Assembly (NCBI GenBank): GCA_002413785.1
Contig: DHXR01000021.1
Coordinates: 28,196 to 92,195, forward strand
Reading direction: 5' to 3'
From: Mucilaginibacter sp. UBA5151
GTDB lineage: Bacteria > Bacteroidota > Bacteroidia > Sphingobacteriales > Sphingobacteriaceae
DNA length: 64,000 nucleotides
Positions 49,937-57,955 of this stretch are shown here, one piece after another (position 1 is the first letter of the stretch; the number at the start of each line of letters is the position of its first letter). The position numbers and the translations under genes were made by a program. The notes beneath the pieces were generated by a model, which saw only the letters and a list, made by a program, of their open reading frames with translations, was not told the origin of the DNA and searched no databases.

Positions 49937-51055
49937 TTAAAAGATATAGCGCATTGTTAAGTGCTTTTTCCCGAATACTACGCCCATAGCGGCATGCATC
50001 GCCAGCATTTTTTCATTAAAATCGCCTACCCACGATAGTTCAAGTTGTGTATATTGGTTTAGGGGTAAAACATATTCGCCAAGCGTAATAAATAAGCCCG
50101 ACTCCAATCCGTGATTTTGAAATTTTTGTTTTGTTCCCATCACAATGGCCCTCATCCGCGAAACGCCGCGCCATTTTTTATACACAAATTTAAGTTTGCC
50201 TATTAAGTCGAGTTTACCCTTCAAAGGCTTTATCATCGGGTTAGCATCGGGTAAAACTACCAGGAAAGACGCGGGCTCGCCGTTAACATAAGCGAACCAT
50301 ATCAGGTTTTCGTCCATCAGCGGCTTCATTTTTTTGAAGCTTTCTGCAATGGTTGTGTGATTTATCGGGACAAAATTCTCAAAATCGTTCCACGCATCAT
50401 TATAAATTTCCATAAAATCAGCGGCGAATTTTTCAATTTCTTTAGCCTTTAAATGTTTAAATTCATAACCCTGCTTTTGGGTAACCCATTTGGCAATTTT
50501 GTAAAACCTTTCGGGGAAAGGCCTGACGATATCCAGATGATTGGTGATCTGTGCATATAAAGTTTTAAAGCCGTAATGCTCAAAAAAAGCCAGGTAATAG
50601 GCATGGTTATAATTCATGCCATAAGACGGGGGGGTGAAACCCTCTACCAGCAGGCCCCAGAAATTATCATTTTCGCCAAAGTTTATGGGGCCGTCCATCG
50701 CCTGCATGCCGTTTTCGGTCAGCCACTTTTTTGCGGCGTCAAATAACAGGAAGGCTGCTTCTTCATTATTTATACACTCAAAAAAACCGATACCGCCTGT
50801 TGGCTGCTCGTAATTAAACGCCTTTTTATTATTGATAAATGCCGCGATCCGGCCGCATAGGTGCCCTTTTTCATCCCTGAGTATCCACCGTGTACATTTT
50901 CCGTTTTGGTGAAAATTATTTTTTGCCGGATCAAATATTGCTTCAATATCATTATCAAGCGGGCAAACCCAGATGTTATCATTTTTATAAATTACCCTGG
51001 CGGCATCTAAAAAAGCCTTTCTTGTGGCCTTACTGCTTACTTCGGTTATGGTCAT
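49937..51055 (-). CDS. GNAT-like conserved protein, unknown function
   Basis: A 372-residue protein from ATG 51055; an in-frame ATG at 51094 adds thirteen residues without support. 'DGPINFGENDNFWGLLVEGF' near residue 118 and 'YNHAYYLAFFEHYGFK' near 148 recall proteins in Bacteroidota annotated as GNAT-fold or hypothetical. The C-terminus ('ELSWVGDFNEKMLAMHAAMG') also fits an acyltransferase-like fold. No catalytic residues can be assigned. Confidence 0.65.
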   Translation of the reverse strand: MTITEVSSKATRKAFLDAARVIYKNDNIWVCPLDNDIEAIFDPAKNNFHQNGKCTRWILRDEKGHLCGRIAAFINNKKAFNYEQPTGGIGFFECINNEEAAFLLFDAAKKWLTENGMQAMDGPINFGENDNFWGLLVEGFTPPSYGMNYNHAYYLAFFEHYGFKTLYAQITNHLDIVRPFPERFYKIAKWVTQKQGYEFKHLKAKEIEKFAADFMEIYNDAWNDFENFVPINHTTIAESFKKMKPLMDENLIWFAYVNGEPASFLVVLPDANPMIKPLKGKLDLIGKLKFVYKKWRGVSRMRAIVMGTKQKFQNHGLESGLFITLGEYVLPLNQYTQLELSWVGDFNEKMLAMHAAMGVVFGKKHLTMRYIF

Positions 51056-51143
51056 GCGGATATTTTGGTGAAACAGCTTATATGAAAAAAGCATCCAGAG
51101 GCATAATCTGAATGCTTTAAATTAAAAATCTATAAATTAAAAT

Positions 51144-51347
51144 TTAATAATCGTCGTCATCGTCATCGTAATCCTCAAAATTTTCGTACCCCAAATCGTC
51201 TAAAGGGCCGTCAAAATCATCATCATCGTCAACAATCTTCTTCTTCGACTTTTGATCAAGCATGCTGTCATCGTCATCTTCATCCTCGCCCGTGTTTTTA
51301 GAATCGACTTTCTTGTTTACAGGTTTTTTTGGGGTTCCCATTGCCAT
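51144..51347 (-). CDS. small, highly acidic protein
   Basis: A 67-residue protein from ATG 51347 (or ATG 51341). It begins MAMGTPKKPVNKK, has acidic runs 'EDEDDDD' and 'DDDDD', and ends in a run of Asp and Tyr. It is probably disordered. No family is recognised, though small acidic proteins next to scpB are plausible in this group. The reading frame is kept open through highly biased codons, so low-complexity non-coding DNA cannot be excluded. Confidence 0.6.
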   Translation of the reverse strand: MAMGTPKKPVNKKVDSKNTGEDEDDDDSMLDQKSKKKIVDDDDDFDGPLDDLGYENFEDYDDDDDDY

Positions 51348-51502
51348 GAATTTTAATATTTTTTTTTCAATAATAAATAAATGCATTCAGAATGCCAACA
51401 GTAATTTTTTTTTGATCGGGTTAATTCTATTTCTTAGTAAAAATAATCAAAATCATTTTCAATAAAAATAAGATTTTTAAATTATTTATTTTTTGTTAAA
51501 AA

Positions 51503-52063
51503 TTATTCGGCATGTTCGCCGATTGATGAAGTGTTGTCTGTAAACTCCTTTATTTGAGGCAATTCTTTTATGCTGTTTATGCCAAAATAATCCATAAAAA
51601 TAGCGCTGGTGCCATATAAAATGGGTTTTCCGAGCGCTTCCGACTTGCCAATTATCGAAATCAGCTCTTTTTCGAGGAGCTTTTGGATCGAATAATCGCA
51701 GTTTACACCGCGGATCTGTTCGATTTCGGGCTTAGTCACTGGTTGTTTATAAGCAATGATTGCAAGGGTTTCCAGCGCAGCCTGGCTTAATTTCTTTTTC
51801 GCCCGTTGGGCCTGTAGCAGGCTTATTACCTGGTGATAATTTTTCTTTGTTAAAAACTGGTAGCCATTATTCAATTTAACCACTTCAATGGCAAATTGCT
51901 GATCCTGGTATTTTTGGGTGATATTTTGGATGTGTTTGTTAACCTTGTCCTCACTAAAATCATTATTAAATGCCGACTGTAAGCAATAAATAATTTCTTC
52001 GGTGCGGATACTTTGCTCCGAAACAAATATTAATGCCTCAATATATTGTTCTATTTCTTCCAT
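51503..52063 (-). CDS. scpB: segregation and condensation protein B
   Basis: A 186-residue protein with two winged-helix domains. 'QYIEALIFVSEQSIRTEEI' begins it, and 'LSQAALETLAIIAYKQPVTK' and 'EIEQIRGVNCDYSIQKLLEK' near residues 93-135 form the ScpB signature, followed by 'GRP'-like 'ALGKPILYGTS'. It forms the condensin complex with Smc and ScpA. It is a stand-alone gene here. Confidence 0.93.
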   Translation of the reverse strand: MEEIEQYIEALIFVSEQSIRTEEIIYCLQSAFNNDFSEDKVNKHIQNITQKYQDQQFAIEVVKLNNGYQFLTKKNYHQVISLLQAQRAKKKLSQAALETLAIIAYKQPVTKPEIEQIRGVNCDYSIQKLLEKELISIIGKSEALGKPILYGTSAIFMDYFGINSIKELPQIKEFTDNTSSIGEHAE

Positions 52064-52127
52064 ATATATAATTGTCTGAACCGGAATTTGTAGAATTAAT
52101 GAATTACCTGAATTTTTCCTATTAACC

Positions 52128-52195
52128 GCTTATTCAATAAGAATTCTGAAAATTCCAAAATTCTGTAAATTCTGATTCAGACAGAATAAGTCCGA
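52128..52195. repeat. word array (AATTCTG-type) upstream of scpB
   Basis: Variants GAATTCTGAAAATTCC, AAAATTCTGTAAATTCTG and ATTCAGACAGAATAAG recur within 70 bp. The gap 52064-52490 contains this array, then the fold-back element at 52217-52431; no gene is seen in it. Confidence 0.45.
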
Positions 52196-52216
52196 AAGTA
52201 ATAAAAGAATTAAACT

Positions 52217-52431
52217 TAACGTGAGTTCGAGATAAGAAATTAATATCATTGCAGTATGCCCCATCGGGGCTACCGCTTTGTAGAAACCAAATAACAAGGA
52301 TAATTGCCACGTTGGTGGCTACCCTTCGCGAATTGGGTAGCCACTAACGCGGCAAAATAACGGTTGAATGACATGCTACAAAGCGGTAGCCCCGATGGGG
52401 CAAAGGTTTTTCTTACATCGAACTCACGTTA
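52217..52431. mobile_element. 215-bp fold-back (MITE-like) element
   Basis: Terminal inverted repeats of 14 bp, TAACGTGAGTTCGA (52217-52230) and TCGAACTCACGTTA (52418-52431), are exact. Inside, 26-bp arms at 52258-52283 and 52376-52401 are perfect reverse complements (starting GCCCCATCGGGGC). Between these, a third pair around GTGGCTACCC / GGGTAGCCAC pairs at 17 of 19 positions. There is no open reading frame. No clear target-site duplication is visible. It lies between scpB and mqnC. Confidence 0.75.
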
Positions 52432-52490
52432 GATTTAGTAAATATTCAATAGAAACAGGTGCGCTTCTTCCGGTCTTTCGGACGCTCCAA

Positions 52491-53615
52491 TTAATAACTA
52501 ATCACCTGTTCCTCAATGGCTGCGGGTATTTCGCGCCACTCGTATTTTTGGGTGCGGAGCTGAGGCTCAAAACCGGCTTCTTTGATTGATTCCTGTATGC
52601 CCTTTGCGGTGAAGCGATGCGGCGCGCCGGCGGCGGATACTACATTTTCTTCAATCATAATAGAGCCGAAATCATTTGCCCCGGCATGCAGGCATATTTG
52701 CGCTACCTGTTTGCCAACCGTAAGCCATGAGGCCTGTATGTTTTTAATATTGGGCAGCATAATGCGGCTAAGCGCTATCATGCGGATATATTCATCGCCC
52801 GTTACATTGTTGGTAATGCCCCTTACTTTACGCAGCAATGTGCCGTCATCCTGGAAAGGCCAGGGTATAAAGGCAACAAACCCGTAAGCGCCCTCCGGTT
52901 TTTCGGCCTGTACTTCGCGGAGCCATACCAAATGTTCAAACCTTTCTTCGATGGTTTCAATATGGCCGAACATCATGGTTGCTGACGAAGGCAGGTTAAG
53001 TTTATGAGCGGCGCGCATCACATCCAGCCATTCCTGTCCGCCGCATTTTCCCTTGCTGATAAGGCGACGGACGCGGTCGTTCAGAATTTCGGCGCCTGCA
53101 CCGGGTAAGGAATCAAGTCCGGCCGCTTTTAGTTCACGTAAAACATCAATATGGCTCATACCTTCCAGCTTGGCCACGTGCGCAATCTCCGGCGGACCGA
53201 GCGAATGCAGTTTGAGGGTAGGATAGAGCTCTTTTAAAGCCCTGAAAGTATCGGCATAGAATTTTAAACCCAATTCGGGATGATGGCCGCCCTGTAACAG
53301 CAACTGGTCGCCGCCAAAGCGGAAAGTTTCCTCTATTTTCTGTTTATAGGTTTCAATATCAGTAATATAGGCATCCTCGTGGCCTGGACGCCGAAAGAAA
53401 TTGCAGAATTTGCAATTGGCTATACAAACATTGGTGGTGTTTACATTGCGGTCAATCTGCCAGGTAACTTTGCCATGCGGCACCTGGATTTTACGCAGTT
53501 CGTTGGCGGTGTACATTAAATCGGCCGTGGAGGCGTTTCTGTACAGGTAAACCCCTTCTTCCTGGCTTAAAAAATCAAACCGCAAAGCGCGTTGCAACAG
53601 ATCGGCAGTGTTCAT
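52491..53615 (-). CDS. mqnC: cyclic dehypoxanthinyl futalosine synthase
   Basis: A 374-residue radical SAM enzyme of the futalosine route to menaquinone. The cluster motif C-x3-C-x2-C is in 'NVCIANCKFCNFFRRPG' near residue 66. 'LLQGGHHPEL' lies near 110 and 'LDSLPGAGAEIL' near 170, and 'ATMMFGHIET' follows near 213, all fitting MqnC rather than MqnE. It implies that this organism makes menaquinone by futalosine. It has its own TAnnTTTG box just before the ATG. Confidence 0.9.
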   Translation of the reverse strand: MNTADLLQRALRFDFLSQEEGVYLYRNASTADLMYTANELRKIQVPHGKVTWQIDRNVNTTNVCIANCKFCNFFRRPGHEDAYITDIETYKQKIEETFRFGGDQLLLQGGHHPELGLKFYADTFRALKELYPTLKLHSLGPPEIAHVAKLEGMSHIDVLRELKAAGLDSLPGAGAEILNDRVRRLISKGKCGGQEWLDVMRAAHKLNLPSSATMMFGHIETIEERFEHLVWLREVQAEKPEGAYGFVAFIPWPFQDDGTLLRKVRGITNNVTGDEYIRMIALSRIMLPNIKNIQASWLTVGKQVAQICLHAGANDFGSIMIEENVVSAAGAPHRFTAKGIQESIKEAGFEPQLRTQKYEWREIPAAIEEQVISY

Positions 53616-53620
53616 GCAAG

Positions 53621-53628
53621 CAAATATA
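53621..53628 (-). promoter_or_regulatory. TAnnTTTG promoter box of mqnC
   Basis: Reads TATATTTG on the minus strand and ends five bases before the ATG at 53615, so the mRNA may be leaderless. Confidence 0.5.
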
Positions 53629-53635
53629 TTGAATA

Positions 53636-53745
53636 AGCACGAATTCTCACGAATTTATGCGAATGACACGAATGGAGTAAGCACGAATTTTCAGGGATTT
53701 GCTTTGTGAATTTTGAATAAATTGGTGAGAATTTGTGCTGATTTT
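53636..53745. repeat. word array (CACGAATT-type) upstream of mqnC
   Basis: AGCACGAATTCTCACGAATT, ACACGAATGG and AGCACGAATTTTCAG on the left are matched by GTGAATTTTG and TGGTGAGAATTTGTGCTG on the right in opposite sense. This is a partly self-complementary array. Confidence 0.5.
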
Positions 53746-53764
53746 ACGCTGTCAGCAAACTTGG

Positions 53765-54472
53765 CTATGCAAAGAGGTTATCAATATATTTCTTGTAAAA
53801 CTTGTCGTTTTTAATGATCCAGATAATAGTATATCCACCGGCTCCGTCACTGTTATCCATCTCAATATAAATGGTATTGGCCTTACCTAAATAAATATGT
53901 AACGTGCTGAAATTTGGTTCGTATAGATTAGTAAAGGCATTTTCGGGGATAATTATCGACTTGCCATTTTTTATTATTTTAACGGCAGATATTTCTTTTT
54001 TTGGCATTCCGCCGTCAGTTCCCCAAATGTGGAGGTCATCAATTTTTGTAAGTATATTGGAATCTGACCGATAATAGGTCAACTTATGTTTTTTAGGATT
54101 AAATAATTTTGATTTTATAGTCACTTTTAAACTGTCATTAATAGCAACGCAGCTATCTTTAAATGATTTTATATTTTTAAGGGATTTTAGATTTGAAAGA
54201 GGGAAAATCCTGCTTTTATGAATATATCCATCTATTGACTGCCCATTTTCGTTTTCTAAATGCTGGGCATAAATTTCAATCCAATCTGAGTTATCGTGAG
54301 GGTCATATCCAAATATATCGTCATTGTTTAATTTGCCGACAACAGGGGAATTAATATTTTTATCTTTTCTGACGTTAACAAAACCATCCTTGTCATTAAT
54401 AATTGCAAAAGATTGGGCTTTAGCGAAAAAATAAACATTGAAGAAAAAAATAAATGCAATGATTGTTTTCAT
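53765..54472 (-). CDS. secreted protein with N-terminal SH3-like domain
   Basis: A 235-residue protein with a signal peptide (IIAFIFFFNVYFFAKAQS). A bacterial SH3-like domain follows at about 22-95 ('FVNVRKDKNINSPVVGKLNN', 'GYIHKSRIFPL'). The C-terminal ~135 residues have no recognised family but end with beta-rich sequence containing 'YIEMDNSDGAGGYTIIWII'. SH3-like domains of this kind often bind peptidoglycan or peptides. Its start lies four bases after the stop of the ABC gene, suggesting cotranscription. Confidence 0.72.
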   Translation of the reverse strand: MKTIIAFIFFFNVYFFAKAQSFAIINDKDGFVNVRKDKNINSPVVGKLNNDDIFGYDPHDNSDWIEIYAQHLENENGQSIDGYIHKSRIFPLSNLKSLKNIKSFKDSCVAINDSLKVTIKSKLFNPKKHKLTYYRSDSNILTKIDDLHIWGTDGGMPKKEISAVKIIKNGKSIIIPENAFTNLYEPNFSTLHIYLGKANTIYIEMDNSDGAGGYTIIWIIKNDKFYKKYIDNLFA

Positions 54473-54476
54473 TTCT

Positions 54477-55982
54477 CTAAGATACTACAATTCCTTGATC
54501 CAATTTCAACACCTTCGTCACACTCTCGGGTATCTCATGCTGGTAATGCGTTACATAAATAAGGGTTACATTGCTTAAACTGCAAATAGTATCAACCAGT
54601 TTTTTAAAGTGATGCTGCTGGTGTTCGTCGAGGCCCTGGCAGGGTTCATCAAATATCAGCAGGTCGGGGTTTTTGATGAGGGCGCGGGCAAGCAGGCATA
54701 AACGCTACGCGCTGGCAGGGATGTTTTTCAGCAAAACACGGGCATATTTTTCAATCTCCAGGGCCTTCATCCAGCGCAATGCAGTTTCGGCTTTTGTTTT
54801 TTGGGATAGCCGGAACAGGCCCAGGGTATCATAATAACCCGACTCGATCACCTGTAAACAGCTGTTATCTGTCGGGAAATACTGGTGCAATTCGGGCGAT
54901 ACAAAGCCGATCTTGCTTTTTATATCCCAGATACTTTCGCCCGTGCCGCGCTTTTTATCAAACAAAACAATATCATTGGCATAAGCCTGCGGGTTATCGC
55001 CGTTTATTAAACTTAATAAAGTTGATTTCCCTGCGCCGTTCGGGCCAAGGAGCGCCCATCGTTCTCCCGGCAATATTTGCCAGTTTATTTTATCAAGAAT
55101 TACCTTATCCCCATATTGTATATGTACCCCATTCATTTTTACAATGAAATGGTAAGCTGTTTTTCCGGTTTCCGGGTTTAATAATGCTTTTAGTTCCGTA
55201 TTGTCTATTTCATTATCGCCGTCCTGCATAAATAATTCCGGCTTAAATTCTTTTCGTTCAATACGCTCACTGATCTTTCCCTCTTTTAAAACAGCCACAT
55301 GGGTAATTGCCGCCGGGATTTCATAAGGGGAAGTCGCCATGATCACCGATATACCCGAGGCGATGATCTCATCCACGATTAAATTAAATTCCTTGCGTGT
55401 TTGTGCATCAAGGCCCGTCAGCGGACTATCAAGCAATAACAAAAGAGGATTTTTTAACAATGCGGCGGCGAGCATCAGCCGTTTTGTTTCGCCGTTTGAG
55501 AGTTTGATGATCTGTTTGTCGAGCAAGGCATTCAATTTTAACAGGCCGGTAACTTTTTCATAGCTCCAGTAAATGGTTTTATGGCTTTCAGCCTGTAAAC
55601 TGTGCAGGTATTGTTCAACAGTTAAAGCATCTTCCGAGTCGGAGGAGTTATAACGCTGCTGGTAATAAAAATTAGCGGTGTTGGATAGGTTTTTAAAATG
55701 ATGTTTTCCTTCAACCAGAGCAATCATTTTATGATGGGCGATGCCGCTCGCGATATTTTCAGCCTGTTTTAAAAAATCCTCAAAAAAATACCAGGTAATA
55801 TCCCCGCCGGTAATATTAAACCTCCCGGCTATGGTTTGCAATAAAGCGCTTTTACCTGAACCGCTTTCACCGATGAGTGCCCAATGTTCGCCCTGGTTAA
55901 CGGCAAAGTTTAACCCGGTAAACAGGGTGTTATTTAAAAATCTGACTGTTATGTGGTTAATGGAGAACAGGGGTGATGTCAT
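54477..55982 (-). pseudogene. two-domain ABC ATPase (ModF-like) interrupted by one amber codon
   Basis: Read through, the frame is 501 codons without shift. Domain 1 has 'LIGESGSGKSALLQTIAG', 'KLSNGETKRLMLAAAL' and 'LLLLDSPLTGLD'. Domain 2 has 'LLGPNGAGKSTLLSLINGD' near residue 320. At 54705-54707 an in-frame TAG follows 'NIPASA'. The sequence then continues 'RLCLLARALIKNPDLLIFDE', 'PCQGLDEHQ' and 'VTLIYVTHYQHEIPESV' to a normal end. The TAG therefore stands in the second ABC signature where a Gln (CAG) is expected. The product would be cut at 425 residues, losing Walker B and the H-loop. A true nonsense mutation or a base error are both possible. Confidence 0.8.
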
Positions 55983-56320
55983 AGCTGATCTTTGGGCGTA
56001 AAATTAATTAACTATTTGTATCAGCCTGAATTTTTTTATTAATGGTATTTGCTGAACGCGCTGCCGGGTTTTAGGTTCTTATATGTTTGCGTGGGCATTA
56101 GACGTTTGTGCCTGAATCTGTATTAAAAATTCTCTCTTAAAGAGCCATAGGCTTGATACATTGGTCGAGGCTACACCCAAGTCATTATTTAAGGGAAAAT
56201 ATCCTTTTACCCTCTTTACCACTCGTGGTAGAGAAGGTGGTCGAGCGAAGCTAAGACCGGGTGAGTAAATCGCCGCCATGCAATAGCAAAGGATTCCATT
56301 TAAGAAACCCCAAATAAAAC
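55983..56320. other. non-coding gap with weak inverted repeats
   Basis: No credible gene is seen. A TACCAC-TC-GTGGTA hairpin flanked by CTCTT / GAGAAG lies near 56212-56240 and is followed by GGTCGAGCGAAGC, which resembles the end of dispersed repeats. Short open frames here have no codon bias or homology that can be recognised. Confidence 0.4.
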
Positions 56321-56358
56321 AAAAACGCCCTGGTTGTTACCAAGGGCGTTTTTGTTTT
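56321..56358. terminator. rho-independent terminator after lipoprotein 1
   Basis: AAAAACGCCCTGG and CCAAGGGCGTTTTT form a stem with T-runs on both sides, usable in either direction. It lies 15 bp past the stop codon of the minus-strand lipoprotein gene. Confidence 0.85.
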
Positions 56359-56372
56359 GAATAAAAATGAAA

Positions 56373-56576
56373 TTACATTTTTTTCATTTTACTAGTGTCT
56401 TTCATGGTCGAATCAACTTTAACGGTTGAGTCTTTTTTAACGGTCGAGTCAACTTTTACAGTCGAATCTGTTTTTACTGAAACTGAATCTGAACCAGCAC
56501 CACCTTTACCTTTGCAAGCTGCGAAAGAAACAGCGATACCTAATGCTAAAACGCCTAATTTGAAAGAATTTTTCAT
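56373..56576 (-). CDS. small low-complexity lipoprotein, copy 1
   Basis: A 67-residue protein. Signal peptide 'FKLGVLALGIAVSFAAC' ends in a lipobox (F-A-A-C, Cys21). The mature part is a repeat of K-V/K-D-S-T units ('STVKVDSTVKKDSTVKVDST') ending KMKKM. It should be lipid-anchored at the inner or outer membrane, with a flexible charged tail. Three paralogues, one decayed, follow upstream on the same strand. It shares its promoter form with the ECF sigma gene. Function is unknown. Confidence 0.75.
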   Translation of the reverse strand: MKNSFKLGVLALGIAVSFAACKGKGGAGSDSVSVKTDSTVKVDSTVKKDSTVKVDSTMKDTSKMKKM

Positions 56577-56611
56577 GTTAATTTTTTTTAAGTGATTAAA
56601 TAGTTTTGCTC

Positions 56612-56640
56612 TTAATACCTAAAATAACAAAAGGTAACCC
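56612..56640 (-). promoter_or_regulatory. ECF-type promoter of lipoprotein 1
   Basis: On the minus strand GGGTTACCTTTT, ten bases, GTATTAA. The geometry is identical to that upstream of lipoprotein 2, the decayed copy and the sigma factor gene. Confidence 0.65.
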
Positions 56641-56716
56641 ATAATTTTTAAGAAAAAAATTAAAGGTTACCTGATGGTAGTAAAAAACTAAAAATTAACA
56701 GAAAAATAATTAAAAA

Positions 56717-56917
56717 TTATTTTTTCTTAGTAGTGTCAGCTTTTACTTTAGTTGTATCAGCAACTTTAACGGTTGAGTCTTTTTTAACGGTCGTGTCAAC
56801 TTTTACAGTTGTATCTTTAGCCGAGTCACCGCTTCCGGCAGCGCCTTTACCTTTACAAGCTGCGAAAGAAACTGCGATAATTAAGGCTAAAGCGCCAATT
56901 TTGAAAGAATTTTTCAT
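56717..56917 (-). CDS. small low-complexity lipoprotein, copy 2
   Basis: A 66-residue paralogue of copy 1. The signal peptide is almost the same ('SFKIGALALIIAVSFAAC'), with lipobox Cys21. The tail consists of T-x-K-V-D/K-D units ('TTVKVDTTVKKDSTVKVADT') ending DTTKKK. The 5' region carries the same 29-bp promoter. No terminator hairpin was seen between it and copy 1. Confidence 0.75.
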   Translation of the reverse strand: MKNSFKIGALALIIAVSFAACKGKGAAGSGDSAKDTTVKVDTTVKKDSTVKVADTTKVKADTTKKK

Positions 56918-56951
56918 TTTTTTTTAAATTTTTAATGTGAATGTTTGCAGG

Positions 56952-56980
56952 TTAATACCTCAATTTGAAAAAGGTAACCC
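56952..56980 (-). promoter_or_regulatory. ECF-type promoter of lipoprotein 2
   Basis: On the minus strand GGGTTACCTTTT, ten bases, GTATTAA, ending 34 bp before the ATG. Confidence 0.65.
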
Positions 56981-57135
56981 ATTTATTTTAAAAAAAATAT
57001 AAAATCTATAGTATTTGGAGGTTTTTAGTTAAAATGGTTATAAATGTTTTAATAGTAGAAATAGTCTTTTTTTTCAATCAATGTATAGTAAATAAAGAAC
57101 TTGCCTTATTTTACAACCCTTACAACCCCTACATA

Positions 57136-57390
57136 TTAATCCTTTTTAACAACTGTTTTTTTAGTCTCGGTATGTTTTTTTATAGTTTTGCTTAACGTAT
57201 CCGTTTTGGCTTTGGACGTGTCAGTAGCTTTAATTGTATCAACCTTTACGGACGTATCAGAGCTGCTTTTAAAAGACGATGAAGAATCAACTACCGAATC
57301 TGCCGGGTTACCAGATTTGTTGCCCTTGCATGCACCAATCGACATGGAAACTACAATCGCTAAAAGCGTGATTTTGAAATAATTTTTCAT
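57136..57390 (-). CDS. small low-complexity lipoprotein, copy 3
   Basis: An 84-residue, more diverged paralogue. Signal peptide 'FKITLLAIVVSMSIGAC' has a lipobox (I-G-A-C). The tail is rich in Ser, Asp, Thr and Lys ('DTSVKVDTIKATDTSKAKTD'). Unlike copies 1 and 2, no GGGTTAC/GTATTAA promoter is found upstream, so it may be controlled differently. A word pair TTACAACCC lies just after its end. Confidence 0.7.
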   Translation of the reverse strand: MKNYFKITLLAIVVSMSIGACKGNKSGNPADSVVDSSSSFKSSSDTSVKVDTIKATDTSKAKTDTLSKTIKKHTETKKTVVKKD

Positions 57391-57623
57391 AGTATTAATT
57401 GTTTAAAATGTTGATAATAAACAATATTTATGACCAATTGTTTCGATGAGCCGGAAGATCAGTAAAGCAGCGAAAAAACAAATGGCAGGAAAATCCTTAT
57501 TTGGAAATACCTGCCCATGGGCGCGTTAATCACATTTGTTCAACACAGGCAGGCTGTCTTTCCTTATTTTCCACTTTACTGACTTCGAGAAAAAACTAAA
57601 AATCAACAAAAAATAATTCAGGA

Positions 57624-57695
57624 TTATTTTTTCTTAGTAGTGTCAGCTTTTGCCTTGGTGGTGTCTTTTTTACTTGCATCAGCTTTCGCAGTTTT
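57624..57695 (-). pseudogene. decayed fourth lipoprotein copy (tail only)
   Basis: The minus strand reads 'KTAKADASKKDTTKAKADTT' then KKK and stop, close to the end of copy 2 (KVKADTTKKK), and the DNA after the stop also matches. The signal peptide and lipobox are missing: the tail joins straight to a sequence that matches the 5' leader of copy 2 (ATTCACATT words) and to an intact 29-bp promoter at 57723. An internal deletion of the gene start explains this. Confidence 0.7.
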
Positions 57696-57722
57696 TAATT
57701 TTAAATGTGAATGTTTTGGGGA

Positions 57723-57751
57723 TTAATACTTTAATTTTAAAAAGGTCACCC
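57723..57751 (-). promoter_or_regulatory. ECF-type promoter of the decayed lipoprotein copy
   Basis: On the minus strand GGGTGACCTTTT, ten bases, GTATTAA. One base differs in the first block from copies 1 and 2. Confidence 0.6.
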
Positions 57752-57756
57752 AATCA

Positions 57757-57890
57757 GGTCCGGGTGTCCGGGAGCCGGGAATTCCGGGAAAAGAAGATTG
57801 TTTTTTCAAATAAAAAATGTGGTATAATTGCGGCATAATACTTCCGGTCTTTCGGACTTTCCCGGCTTTCCGGACTTCCGGACTTAAAAT
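57757..57890. repeat. word array (TCCGGG/CCGGACTT-type)
   Basis: GGTCCGGGTGTCCGGGAGCC and GGGAATTCCGGG on the left face TTCCGGTCTTTCGGAC, CCCGGCTTTCCGGAC and TTCCGGACTT on the right. A related fragment (CTTCCGGTCTTTCGGACGC) occurs at 52463. The remaining part of gap 57391-57955 holds the decayed lipoprotein and no other gene. Confidence 0.55.
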
Positions 57891-57923
57891 ATATTTCCGT
57901 TTTTGTTTTTTTTTAGCGATAAT

Positions 57924-57952
57924 GGGTTACATTTTCGCATTAATTGTATTAA
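57924..57952 (+). promoter_or_regulatory. ECF-type promoter of the sigma factor gene itself
   Basis: GGGTTACATTTT, ten bases, GTATTAA: the same two blocks and spacing as the lipoprotein promoters. It ends three bases before the GTG start, so transcription would begin within or after the start codon. Confidence 0.65.
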
Positions 57953-57955
57953 GTA

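Noticed and set aside
51144..51347. Non-coding low-complexity DNA instead of the acidic protein gene
   Set aside because: A normal start, a balanced N-terminus (TPKKPVNKK) and a clean stop favour a real small protein, though only moderately.
55741..56001. Plus-strand open frame opposite the ABC ATPase gene
   Set aside because: It is the complement of a conserved coding sequence and matches no known protein pattern.
57650..57838. Plus-strand open frame through the decayed lipoprotein region
   Set aside because: It runs antisense through the lipoprotein tail, promoter and a CCGGG word array; the minus-strand reading explains the region better.
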